Shown here: positions 1 to 8,262 of the stretch, in pieces
How positions within the stretch are numbered: the first letter of the stretch is position 1
Layout of the letters: every line of letters begins with the position of its first letter
From: Bacillus sp. es.036
GTDB taxonomy: Bacteria; Bacillota; Bacilli; Bacillales; Guptibacillaceae
Reading direction: 5' to 3'
Length of the DNA stretch: 64,000 nucleotides
Assembly (NCBI RefSeq): GCF_002563635.1
Contig: NZ_PDIZ01000001.1
Location: 2,356,001-2,420,000, forward strand
Made by a program: the position numbers and the translations under genes
Notes under the pieces: model-generated
Told to the model about the DNA's origin: nothing
Database searches by the model: none
The model's input: only the letters and a program-made list of their open reading frames with translations

Positions 1-11
1 ATGAGTTAATC

Positions 12-20
12 ACCTCCTTA
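12..20 (-). promoter_or_regulatory. Ribosome binding site of a leftward gene starting at the window edge
   Basis: The minus strand reads AAGGAGGTG here, followed by 8 nt and then AT at the last two bases of the window, so an ATG would be completed by one base outside it. This is a strong Shine-Dalgarno for a gene that lies off the left edge. In B. subtilis the gene after thiI is sspA (alpha/beta small acid-soluble spore protein); that identity is inference from synteny only. Confidence 0.55.
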
Positions 21-91
21 CTCATATCATGTGATAGACAAGAAGGTGCTATCCTTAATAACTTATGGCATTGGGGTAAAATGCTGGAAGT

Positions 92-1288
92 CTAAAGCAA
101 TTCATCAAAAGAATCGTCTTTTTCTTTAATGAGGATCGTTTCAACACCATTTACCGCTTCCTCAACAAGTTCATCAATTGGCAAGTATTGTTCAAATTTA
201 TTCGCATGCTCACGTTTCGGCTTTGTTTTTGGAGCTTCAGGCAAGAATACCGTACAACAGTCTTCGTAAGGGCGAATCGAGATGTCATACAAATCAATCG
301 CTCTTGAAATTCTCATAATTTCAATTTTATCCATCGAAATAAGTGGCCTTAATACCGGGTAGTTTGTTACCTCGTTAATCGTATTCATACTCTGAATCGT
401 TTGACTCGCAACCTGGCCAAGACTTTCTCCCGTCGCAATGGCCAAAGCATTATTTTTCTCAGCAAGTTTTTCTGTAATGCGCATCATCATTCTTCTCATA
501 ATCGTCATGCTATAGTTATCTGGCATTTCCTTTTGAATCGCCTTTTGCGTATTTGTAAACGGAACGATATGAAGGCGAATATCCCCACCATAACGGGACA
601 GAACTTTTACAAGATCCTCCACTTTTTGTCTCGAACGTTCACTTGTAAAAGGAGGACTGTGAAAATGAACAGCCTCAACTTTTACACCTCGTTTCATTGT
701 AAGATAGCCTGCAACAGGACTATCAATGCCACCAGACAGCATTAGCATCACTTTATTGTCTTGTACAGTTGGCAACCCACCTGCACCTTCGGAATTATTG
801 CAGCTAAGATAAGCGCCATCTTGCTTCACTTCTACTTTCAATTCCATATCAGGATGGTGTACATCAACAGTCAATTTCTCTGTGTTACTTAATACATATC
901 CTCCAATATCACGGTTCATATCCTGCGATCGGTGCGGAAACTGTTTGAATGGCCTTCTAACCGTTACCTTAAACGTCATACTTTCGTTGCCCATTTGATC
1001 TTTCACTAGCTGTAAGGCTTTTTCTTTAATCAAATCAATATCGTGGTCTGTTTTTATTGCCACACTTAAAGAATGAATCCCAAAAATTGTTTTAAGTTTC
1101 ATTAAAATTGGTTCTGGGTCCTCGTCGTTAAGTTTAACAATCATTCGATCAAAGGATTGATGTACTTCAATTGCCGGGTAATCCGACAATACTTGCTTCA
1201 CTCTTTTTTTCAAAGATGTAATAAAACCTTTTCTATTTTTTCCTTTAAGAGAAATTTCACCGTAGCGAAGGATGATGTGATCATACAT
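92..1288 (-). CDS. thiI: ThiI, tRNA 4-thiouridine synthase / thiamine thiazole sulfur carrier enzyme
   Basis: 398 aa cytoplasmic enzyme that adenylates U8 of tRNA and transfers sulfur to form 4-thiouridine; the family also supplies sulfur for the thiamine thiazole. An N-terminal ferredoxin-like/THUMP region (about residues 1-165) is followed by a PP-loop ATP pyrophosphatase motif SGGIDSP near residue 184. As in B. subtilis the C-terminal rhodanese domain of the E. coli enzyme is absent. The start ATG follows GAGGTAA, which lies in the last codons of the upstream desulfurase gene; the two genes are 5 nt apart, so they form a sulfur donor/acceptor operon. High confidence. Confidence 0.96.
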   Translation of the reverse strand: MYDHIILRYGEISLKGKNRKGFITSLKKRVKQVLSDYPAIEVHQSFDRMIVKLNDEDPEPILMKLKTIFGIHSLSVAIKTDHDIDLIKEKALQLVKDQMGNESMTFKVTVRRPFKQFPHRSQDMNRDIGGYVLSNTEKLTVDVHHPDMELKVEVKQDGAYLSCNNSEGAGGLPTVQDNKVMLMLSGGIDSPVAGYLTMKRGVKVEAVHFHSPPFTSERSRQKVEDLVKVLSRYGGDIRLHIVPFTNTQKAIQKEMPDNYSMTIMRRMMMRITEKLAEKNNALAIATGESLGQVASQTIQSMNTINEVTNYPVLRPLISMDKIEIMRISRAIDLYDISIRPYEDCCTVFLPEAPKTKPKREHANKFEQYLPIDELVEEAVNGVETILIKEKDDSFDELL

Positions 1289-1293
1289 AGCTA

Positions 1294-2433
1294 TTACCTC
1301 ATTACTTGTTTTAGTTTTGGTACTTCAGTTTGCAATTCGTTTAGAAATATATCAATTTGTTCTTTAGTCGTTTCAAAAGAAAGACTAATTCGAATAGCAG
1401 ATCTTGCTCGTATCGTGGTTAAACCAATTGCCGCTAATACATGGCTTATTTCAGCCGTTTTTGATGAACATGCGGAACGCGTAGAAACATAAATTTCTTT
1501 TTCCTCGAGCGCATGAATTAATACTTCAGGTTTAATACCTGGAACTGAAAAATTCACAATATGTGGAGCACCAGACATTGAACTATTTAGCTCAATTCCC
1601 TCGATTATTGATAGCTCTGCAAACACATGCGTTCTTAAAGTTTCCAGCATTCGTTTTTGAGTTTTTGCTCTATTTAAATACAAGCGAAGAGCCTTTGCCA
1701 TCGCAACAATTCCCGGGCCATTTTCTGTACCGGAGCGAATTTCCCTTTCCTGCCCTCCACCAGAGAGGAGTGGAAGCAAAGTGATCTTCTCTCCTTTAAT
1801 TAATAAACCATTTCCTTTAAGACCGTGAAATTTATGAGCTGAGTACGAAACCAAATCGGCCTGAACATCATTAAAATCAAGTGGTACTTTTCCAATCCCC
1901 TGGACATCATCAATATGAAAAAGGGCACGTGACTTCTGCTTAATAAGATGTCCGATCTCTTTAATAGGTTGAATTGAGCCCAGTTCATTATTCACATGCA
2001 TAATGGAAACAAGAATGGTATCAGGAGTGAGTGCTTTTTTTAGCTCATCTAAAGATACCTTCCCATCTTGATCAACTGGCAAATAGGTTACTGAAAATCC
2101 TAATAATTCAAGTTGTCGAAATGCTTCTAAGGTAGAGGCATGTTCAATGCAACTAGTTATCAGGTGCTTCCCCTGATTCAAGTACTGAAATGCTGTTCCT
2201 TTGATAGCGAGATTATTACTTTCTGTTCCACCTGAAGTAAATATAACTTCATTTATTTTAACGTGCAATAACTCTGCAATGCTTGACCTTGCTTGGCGAA
2301 GTAACCTTTCTGCCTCTCCTCCTTTTCGGTGAAGAGAAGAAGGATTTGCGAAAAAATTTTCAGACGTTTTACGAAAAGCATCGAGCGCTTCGTTATACGG
2401 CTTCGTAGTAGCACTATTATCCAAATAAATCAT
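1294..2433 (-). CDS. nifZ: Cysteine desulfurase (NifS/IscS family, NifZ-type) partner of ThiI
   Basis: 379 aa PLP enzyme that removes sulfur from cysteine as a persulfide and hands it to ThiI. Visible motifs are HIDDVQG, the Schiff-base lysine in YSAHKFHG (about residue 203) and the persulfide cysteine loop TRSACSSK near residue 325. Length is typical of the group. It is the first gene of a two-gene operon with thiI, the arrangement known in B. subtilis (nifZ-thiI). The 280-nt gap upstream is shared with divergent braB. The symbol follows B. subtilis synteny; iscS is an alternative name used for this family. Confidence 0.93.
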   Translation of the reverse strand: MIYLDNSATTKPYNEALDAFRKTSENFFANPSSLHRKGGEAERLLRQARSSIAELLHVKINEVIFTSGGTESNNLAIKGTAFQYLNQGKHLITSCIEHASTLEAFRQLELLGFSVTYLPVDQDGKVSLDELKKALTPDTILVSIMHVNNELGSIQPIKEIGHLIKQKSRALFHIDDVQGIGKVPLDFNDVQADLVSYSAHKFHGLKGNGLLIKGEKITLLPLLSGGGQEREIRSGTENGPGIVAMAKALRLYLNRAKTQKRMLETLRTHVFAELSIIEGIELNSSMSGAPHIVNFSVPGIKPEVLIHALEEKEIYVSTRSACSSKTAEISHVLAAIGLTTIRARSAIRISLSFETTKEQIDIFLNELQTEVPKLKQVMR

Positions 2434-2715
2434 ATTATGACACCTTCAGTCATCTTTTATTTCCAACTAATAATCTTACCATAGGTTAAAGTAATTACCA
2501 AATCAACTATTCTATCTTGAAGAGAAGGATAGATAGGATTAAAACCTTTTCACCCATGGTTGATATTACCAAAGTCGCTTTATTCCATATGCGAACAGAA
2601 GAAGAATAGTCAGAATAATTAATCTTTAAAAGAAACGTTATGATTCGTCGATTAATTGTGTTAATATGAAGTCCGAAAATTAGGACATGTTAAACAGTTG
2701 ATTCAGGAGGCAATT

Positions 2716-4035
2716 ATGAAACTAAAATTATCAAATAAAGACACATTGACGATCGGATTAATGCTATTTGCGCTCTTCTTAGGAGCGGGAAATATGATCT
2801 TCCCTCCAGCGCTCGGAAACTCTGCAGGTGAAAACATTTGGATCGCCACAGCTGGCTTTCTTATTACAGGTGTCGGCTTACCACTTCTTGGCGTAACTGC
2901 TATTGGATTAACAGGTGGAAGTTTAAGGGATATCGCATCGAAAGTACATCCGCTATTTGGACTTATTTTTACTGCCATTCTCTACCTTGCAATCGGCCCA
3001 TTCTTCGGAATACCGCGCACGGGTACTGTAGCTTTCGAGATCGGTGTTGTGCCATTTCTAAATGACTCTACAAACGTAAATGGATTGCCTTTATTTCTCT
3101 ATACTCTCATTTTCTTCGGGTTAACATTCTGGTTATCATTAAACCCGACAAGGTTAGTGGATCGAGTCGGAAAAATACTAACCCCACTTTTAATTTTAGT
3201 TCTAGGTAGTCTTATTATTGGCGCATTTATAAATCCTCCTGGACCTTTATCTACGCCTGCACCTGAATATAAGAGTGGCGTGTTCTTTAAAGGCTTTATC
3301 GAAGGATATCTTACAATGGACGCTATTGCTGCCCTTGTATTCGGAATCGTTGTGATACAAGCTGTCAACGATAAAGGCGTCTCTGATCGTAAAAATGTTT
3401 CGATTGCTGTACTAAAAGCGGGCATTCTTGCAGCGATTGGATTAACCGCCATTTATCTTTCATTGGCGTATATCGGTGCAACAAGCACGAGCCTTGTTGG
3501 CTCCGCAAATAACGGGGGAGCGATATTATCAAGTATTGCTAGCTACTTATTTGGCTCATTAGGAACGCTTTTGCTTGGGGCAGCGATAACTTTCGCCTGC
3601 TTAACCACATCTGTAGGCCTCGTAACCGCCTGCGGAGAGTATTTTTCTAAAACATATCCAAAGCTTTCCTACAAAACCGTTATTCTAGTCGTTACGCTAT
3701 TTAGTACATTCGTTGCGAATCTCGGTCTAACACAGCTTATTACGTTTACTTTACCTGTTTTAATCGCCATTTATCCGATCGCTATTGTTTTAATTTTTCT
3801 AACGTTTCTTGAGAATGCTTTTCCGATTCACCCCCATGTTTATAGGGGAGCGATTATCTTAACAGTCATCATTAGCGTGCCAAACGCTCTAGAAGGAGCG
3901 GGAATCACTTTGCCAGGTATGGGCATCATGCAAACCCTGCCGCTTTATAGCGAAGGCGTAGGATGGGTTATCCCGGCCATTGTAGGTGCTGTGATTGGCC
4001 TCTTACTCTCCAGAACAACTAAACAAGCGTCGTAA
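2716..4035 (+). CDS. braB: Branched-chain amino acid:cation symporter (LIVCS family)
   Basis: 439 aa integral membrane protein of the BrnQ/BraB family, about 12 hydrophobic segments, importing Ile/Leu/Val with Na+ or H+. The family signature GLMLFALFLGAGNMIFPP is at the N-terminus. I start at the ATG preceded by CAGGAGGCAATT rather than the in-frame TTG six codons upstream. In B. subtilis braB occupies the same place between nifZ and ezrA. The upstream DNA carries the inverted repeat GTCC(N8)GGAC (2671-2686) just before the RBS and AT-rich promoter-like sequence; CodY often controls this family, but only a half-site-like GAAAATT is visible. Confidence 0.93.
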   Translation: MKLKLSNKDTLTIGLMLFALFLGAGNMIFPPALGNSAGENIWIATAGFLITGVGLPLLGVTAIGLTGGSLRDIASKVHPLFGLIFTAILYLAIGPFFGIPRTGTVAFEIGVVPFLNDSTNVNGLPLFLYTLIFFGLTFWLSLNPTRLVDRVGKILTPLLILVLGSLIIGAFINPPGPLSTPAPEYKSGVFFKGFIEGYLTMDAIAALVFGIVVIQAVNDKGVSDRKNVSIAVLKAGILAAIGLTAIYLSLAYIGATSTSLVGSANNGGAILSSIASYLFGSLGTLLLGAAITFACLTTSVGLVTACGEYFSKTYPKLSYKTVILVVTLFSTFVANLGLTQLITFTLPVLIAIYPIAIVLIFLTFLENAFPIHPHVYRGAIILTVIISVPNALEGAGITLPGMGIMQTLPLYSEGVGWVIPAIVGAVIGLLLSRTTKQAS

Positions 4036-4038
4036 TTT

Positions 4039-4075
4039 AAGAACGCAGGCTATCCGCCTGCGTTCTTTCTTTTTG
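4039..4075 (+). terminator. Rho-independent terminator of braB
   Basis: A perfect 12-bp stem AAGAACGCAGGC / GCCTGCGTTCTT with loop TATCC is followed by TCTTTTT. Confidence 0.93.
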
Positions 4076-4123
4076 TTAAACGACCATTCATTGAAACGAG
4101 TCATCAGGAAGATCTTGCCACAC

Positions 4124-4150
4124 AAAAAAGCTCTCCTCGAAAGGAGAGCT
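4124..4150 (-). terminator. Terminator of ezrA
   Basis: On the minus strand, stem AGCTCTCCT / AGGAGAGCT is followed by a run of T. The hairpin includes the ezrA stop codon. Confidence 0.88.
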
Positions 4151-5846
4151 ACGATTCAACAGGTTCTCTTACATCATTTTTAAGAGTTTGAAGCACCTGC
4201 GGATCTACTTTTTCAATTGCAGCTTCAGCTGTAGATAAGGCATCATCATACTCATATTGTCTAAAGTGATTTTCTGCTTTTTGTAGCAATTCATCCACAC
4301 TTCGATGCTTCCCACGATACCGATTGCCAAACTGGATTAAGCGTTCCGTTAAGACAGCGTCTTCGACAAGCTTCTTCGTAATTTCCGTGCTGTGCTCAAC
4401 CGCACGTTCCGCGTCAGCTAACACTTCATTAATTTGATAGATATCAAGCGGTACGTCTGAAAGGCGTTCACTTAATTCGATAATAATGTCTTCAGCTAGT
4501 TCATAGCCATCAAGATAAGACTCAGGTATGCCTGGTAAATTACTTAATTTCATCATTCTTCTAGATTCAATTAACTTCCGCTTTAGATCTTTAATCGTAT
4601 CAAGTGCTTTAAGCTCATCTCGCCTAAGCATGTGCAAGTTTTCTTTTTGAATCTGCATTTCGTGATCAATCGTTGCAAGATCTTCTTTTAAAGAAAGCAC
4701 TGACTCAGCAAGACTCGTATAAGCTTGTTGATTACCATCTACCGCTTCCCGAACAGCATTAAAGCGAATATGCATATCTGAAATTTTCAGTTCGATATCT
4801 TTTATCATGTTTAGTTCTTGTTCTTCTAACCGATAGCTTAGTTGAACAACGTTCGTTTCTTCCTGTAAATCCTGAAGATAAGAATTTGTTTTGAACAATT
4901 CATGTTCAATCTCTTCTACTTTTTCAGTAACGAGGTGCCTTGCATCTACCTCGGCTTCTAATTGGTCATATAGTCCTTCAATACTTCTTCGTACCGAATC
5001 AATTTCTGTTTTCATTTCTTGAACTTCGGTCTTCTCGATAGCAGATTCAAAACGTACGAGGTCTGACTCTACCTGTTCGATGTGATCCTGAATTTCCAGG
5101 TGATCCAGGACATAGCCTTCAGATGCCATCGCAGAAGTACCATCTTCAAGCTCTTTCAACTGAGCAGGTATTTGCGTATGAACTAAAGCAATTAATTCGG
5201 GTGTTACAGCAATTTTATCCTGAACAACTGCTAACCGTTCTTGAATTTCCATTAGTACACTTCTTGCCTCAAGGTAATTTCCTTCTTCTGTCAGCTGTTC
5301 ATAATGCTTAAGATTCTGCTTTAGCTCCTCAAGCTCTGCATCAAGCGTTGGATAAGCCTTTCCAAGCGAACGGTTCTGAGATAATAGGCGTTGCTTTGCT
5401 TCCCTAAACACTTCTTGGACAGAAATAATGTCCGTTCGGTTTTGCTCTTCACTGGAAACAAGTTCATTGATATCTTCCAACATTAATTCAATTCGCTTTT
5501 CAATTTGCTCTAACCGTTCGCGCGTTTCAACAAGAGTCGCTTTCGCTTTTCGAAAGCGATACTTCTCTGCTGCTTCTTCTGTATCCATGAGCTGTTCTTC
5601 TAGATTAGGAAGTTTAACGGCAACAATTTCGTCCCATTCTTCACGCCACTTCTCAAATTTCTCTTCCGTTTGTCCTGACATTGTTAATCCCTTTACTCTC
5701 GAGATCTCATCAGTTACAGGTCTATTCAATATATCAATCTTCCATTCTTCTAGACGATCGATCTCATTGTATATTTTTCTTCTAGCAAAAGTGCCATATA
5801 ATATGACGGCAACCAGTAAAATAATCGCAATGACAATATACTCCAA
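4149..5846 (-). CDS. ezrA: EzrA, septation ring formation regulator
   Basis: Membrane-anchored inhibitor and spatial regulator of FtsZ assembly that also links the divisome to cell-wall synthesis. It has one N-terminal transmembrane helix (about residues 3-22) followed by some 540 residues of cytoplasmic coiled coil; the conserved IQFGNR stretch of EzrA is present near residue 515. The longest frame begins with GTG seven codons upstream but has no ribosome site. I prefer TTG at 5846, preceded by AGAAGGGGTG and giving MEYIVIAI, which matches the short N-terminus of B. subtilis EzrA (565 aa). Monocistronic by appearance, with its own terminator. Confidence 0.94.
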   Translation of the reverse strand: MEYIVIAIILLVAVILYGTFARRKIYNEIDRLEEWKIDILNRPVTDEISRVKGLTMSGQTEEKFEKWREEWDEIVAVKLPNLEEQLMDTEEAAEKYRFRKAKATLVETRERLEQIEKRIELMLEDINELVSSEEQNRTDIISVQEVFREAKQRLLSQNRSLGKAYPTLDAELEELKQNLKHYEQLTEEGNYLEARSVLMEIQERLAVVQDKIAVTPELIALVHTQIPAQLKELEDGTSAMASEGYVLDHLEIQDHIEQVESDLVRFESAIEKTEVQEMKTEIDSVRRSIEGLYDQLEAEVDARHLVTEKVEEIEHELFKTNSYLQDLQEETNVVQLSYRLEEQELNMIKDIELKISDMHIRFNAVREAVDGNQQAYTSLAESVLSLKEDLATIDHEMQIQKENLHMLRRDELKALDTIKDLKRKLIESRRMMKLSNLPGIPESYLDGYELAEDIIIELSERLSDVPLDIYQINEVLADAERAVEHSTEITKKLVEDAVLTERLIQFGNRYRGKHRSVDELLQKAENHFRQYEYDDALSTAEAAIEKVDPQVLQTLKNDVREPVES

Positions 5847-6005
5847 CGGAAGCACCCCTTCTTCCACATCATCAATTTATGTATACATGCTAATTAAGCA
5901 GTCTAAATCATCAGATATAGATCTTTTATAAACAAATATGTAGGAAATTCATTAATGTTTTTATGATACCATGTAATTACCTCTTTGACTAAATAAATTC
6001 AATAT

Positions 6006-6034
6006 TCGACAGTTAAAATCCTTGATTATATTAT
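6006..6034 (+). promoter_or_regulatory. Candidate sigma-A promoter of hisJ
   Basis: TCGACA, 17-bp spacer, TATTAT, about 35 bp upstream of the hisJ ATG. Confidence 0.45.
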
Positions 6035-6069
6035 AAACTTTTTCATTTTTTGAAAGAAGGTGCTTTAGA

Positions 6070-6903
6070 ATGAATATTTCATACGATGGACACATCCACT
6101 CTCCTTTTTGTCCACACGGCTCCACTGATCAATTTGAAGAGTACGTAGAAGCAGCAATACAAGCAGGTTATAAAGGAATGACTTTTACGGAACATGCTCC
6201 CCTCCCTAAAACCTTTACCGATCCTGTTCCAGACAAAGACAGCGGGATGAATTGGGAGGACGTTCATAGTTACTTTAATTCCATTCAACAACTGAAAGAA
6301 AAGTATAAGGGTTTAATTGAAATTAATAGCGGACTTGAAGTTGATTATATTGAGGGTTATGAGGAAGAGACAAGACAATTACTTGATTCAGTTGGTCCAT
6401 TTCTAGATGACGCCATTCTTTCCGTCCACTTTATCAAACACGGTGATTTCTATACATGCCTAGACTATAGCACAGAAGCATTCAATGACTTGATCCAAGC
6501 GTTGGGTTCGGTTGAAATGGTTCATAAAAAATATTATGAAACTGTGCTAAAGTCCATTAAATCCAATTTAGGAAATTACAAGCCTACTCGCATAGGACAT
6601 ATGACACTCGCAAATAAATTCCAGAAAAAATATCCGGTTAAAAATGATTTTCAAAGTGAAATAGCTACTATTCTTATTGCGATTAAAGATCACAACTATT
6701 CTCTTGACTACAATGGTGCTGGTACAGTGAAGCCACTTTGCGAAGAACCCTATCCAAGCGATCAAGTCGTCAAAGAAGCGTTAAAACGAGAAATCCCTCT
6801 CGTCTATGGTTCAGATGCCCATAGTGCAAAAGGGATTGGTCAGGGAGCAGATCGGCTGATCACTCCGTTACTTCAAAAGCCAAATAAATTCACCCATTCA
6901 TAA
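6070..6903 (+). CDS. hisJ: Histidinol-phosphatase, PHP family
   Basis: 277 aa. It hydrolyses L-histidinol phosphate to histidinol in histidine synthesis. The metal-binding PHP motifs are visible: DGHIHSPFCPHG at residues 6-17, the EH in FTEHAPLP near residue 41, and SDAHSAKGIG near the C-terminus. RBS GAAAGAAGGTG precedes the ATG. No other his genes are nearby, as in B. subtilis where hisJ sits between ezrA and refZ, away from the his operon. Its 3' end overlaps the convergent refZ gene by 14 nt, so the two mRNAs would be antisense at their ends. Confidence 0.93.
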   Translation: MNISYDGHIHSPFCPHGSTDQFEEYVEAAIQAGYKGMTFTEHAPLPKTFTDPVPDKDSGMNWEDVHSYFNSIQQLKEKYKGLIEINSGLEVDYIEGYEEETRQLLDSVGPFLDDAILSVHFIKHGDFYTCLDYSTEAFNDLIQALGSVEMVHKKYYETVLKSIKSNLGNYKPTRIGHMTLANKFQKKYPVKNDFQSEIATILIAIKDHNYSLDYNGAGTVKPLCEEPYPSDQVVKEALKREIPLVYGSDAHSAKGIGQGADRLITPLLQKPNKFTHS

Positions 6904-7543
6904 CAAGCGGGCGCTTGTCCCACTTCTTCTCCCTACAAACAGTTAATTGTATCCACTCATTTAACTGTTTGTTATATTTTTGAATAAAATAACGTTCATT
7001 CGGTTGAATATGATGCACTTCGAGAATATATTGAGGGTGTAAAAAAGGCATCGAAAGCATTCCTTTCAATTGCATCACAATATAATCAATGGGTTGAGGG
7101 CGGAACTCTTTTCTCGCAAAACCCACTTCTAAAATCCTAGTGAAATAATACTTTTCTTTCGCCAGATAAGTGGTCATAATTTCACGAACAAGAACAGAAT
7201 CGAATGTGATCTCTCGGTGTACAAATCGAGCTAACTGTCTATTCAAATACTGATATTCCATCACACGCTCAATTGCGTCAATAAGACATGTTTTTGCTGA
7301 GTGCCCTTCAAGCTGTTGATATGCAGCTTCAATCTCTTTTACATATCCTTCAAGAAAAGAAGTCATTAAAAACTCAGCTAATCCCTTTTTTCCATTAAAG
7401 TAATAAGAGATTAGCGCAACGTTTACCTCTGCTTTACTCGCAATATCACGAACTGAAGTACCGTGGAATCCTTTGGTGTTAAAGAGTTGAATGGCGGCCT
7501 GGATGACACTTCGCTTCGATACTGTATCTCGCTCCTGTTTCAC
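6890..7543 (-). CDS. refZ: RefZ (YttP), TetR-family DNA-binding regulator of FtsZ
   Basis: 217 aa. The N-terminal TetR helix-turn-helix is clear (GTSVRDIASKAEVNVALISYYF around residues 28-50), followed by an all-helical dimerisation domain. In B. subtilis RefZ binds motifs near the origin and poles and inhibits FtsZ-ring assembly during sporulation-associated polar division. Similarity to RefZ runs through the C-terminal domain (REITFDSVLVREIMTTYL, MPFLHPQYI), which separates it from generic TetR repressors. The start is GTG with a strong TTTGGAGGTGG seven bases upstream. It is divergent from ytsP/msrC. Confidence 0.9.
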   Translation of the reverse strand: MKQERDTVSKRSVIQAAIQLFNTKGFHGTSVRDIASKAEVNVALISYYFNGKKGLAEFLMTSFLEGYVKEIEAAYQQLEGHSAKTCLIDAIERVMEYQYLNRQLARFVHREITFDSVLVREIMTTYLAKEKYYFTRILEVGFARKEFRPQPIDYIVMQLKGMLSMPFLHPQYILEVHHIQPNERYFIQKYNKQLNEWIQLTVCREKKWDKRPLVMNG

Positions 7544-7652
7544 TAGGAACCACCTCCAAATAGTTCGTTCTTAGTAACTCATTCGTTAATTGCTCCTCCA
7601 TTCCTTTAATAATCGTGCGACAAAATATGTGTGTTCCTCAACAAGATTTGAT

Positions 7653-7663
7653 ATGATTATCAT
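7653..7663. promoter_or_regulatory. Perfect palindrome in the refZ-msrC divergent region (possible operator)
   Basis: ATGATTATCAT, extending to TATGATTATCATA. The 11-bp core equals the centre of the Fur box, but the flanks do not match well, so a Fur assignment is weak. It overlaps the probable msrC -10 region (CATAAT). Confidence 0.35.
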
Positions 7664-7693
7664 AATTTCGAGTTAAGGAAGAGGTGTTTTGAC

Positions 7694-8179
7694 ATGTTTG
7701 AGGTCGAATCCTATTCAGGTAAAAGAGAAAAAGACTATCAAATGGTAATTAAACAATTAAGAGCACTGCTAGATGGCGAGACGAATCAGCTAGCCAACCT
7801 TGCAAATGCTTCTGCATTATTAAATCAGTTTTTATCAGATGTGAACTGGGTAGGTTTTTATTTATATGAAAAAGAAACCGATCAACTTGTTCTAGGTCCA
7901 TTTCAGGGGCTACCCGCTTGTGTCAGAATTCAGAATGGAAAAGGCGTATGCGGCACCGCATCCAAGGAAGGCAAAACAATGAGAATTGAAAATGTCCATG
8001 AGTTCCCAGGACATATTGCCTGTGACGCTGCGTCTCAATCTGAAATTGTAGTGCCTATTTTTACGAATGGGGCACTTCTTGGCGTTCTTGATATTGACAG
8101 CCCAGAAGTTGGACGCTTTGATGAAGTGGATCAAGAGTATTTAGAAAAATTCACACTAGCATTGCAAGATTACCTTTAA
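7694..8179 (+). CDS. msrC: Free methionine-(R)-sulfoxide reductase (YtsP, GAF domain)
   Basis: 161 aa, a single GAF domain. Enzymes of this family reduce free Met-R-SO using a cysteine relay. The three family cysteines are present: Cys76 (LPACVRI), Cys86 (GVCGTAS) and Cys110 (HIACDAAS), so catalysis rather than cyclic-nucleotide sensing is expected. RBS GGAAGAGGTG precedes the ATG. B. subtilis has this gene (ytsP) in the same place. It is convergent with mgl across a shared terminator. Confidence 0.92.
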   Translation: MFEVESYSGKREKDYQMVIKQLRALLDGETNQLANLANASALLNQFLSDVNWVGFYLYEKETDQLVLGPFQGLPACVRIQNGKGVCGTASKEGKTMRIENVHEFPGHIACDAASQSEIVVPIFTNGALLGVLDIDSPEVGRFDEVDQEYLEKFTLALQDYL

Positions 8180-8221
8180 GATCAGGTTTAATCTTCATCT
8201 ATAAGAACTTTAAGTAATGAT

Positions 8222-8262
8222 AAAAACCGTCCAATGGAAGTCTCCATTGGACGGTTTTTTTA
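8222..8262. terminator. Bidirectional terminator between msrC and mgl
   Basis: A 17-bp inverted repeat (AAAAACCGTCCAATGGA and its complement) has a 4-nt loop, with A and T tracts on both sides. It serves both convergent genes. Confidence 0.93.
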
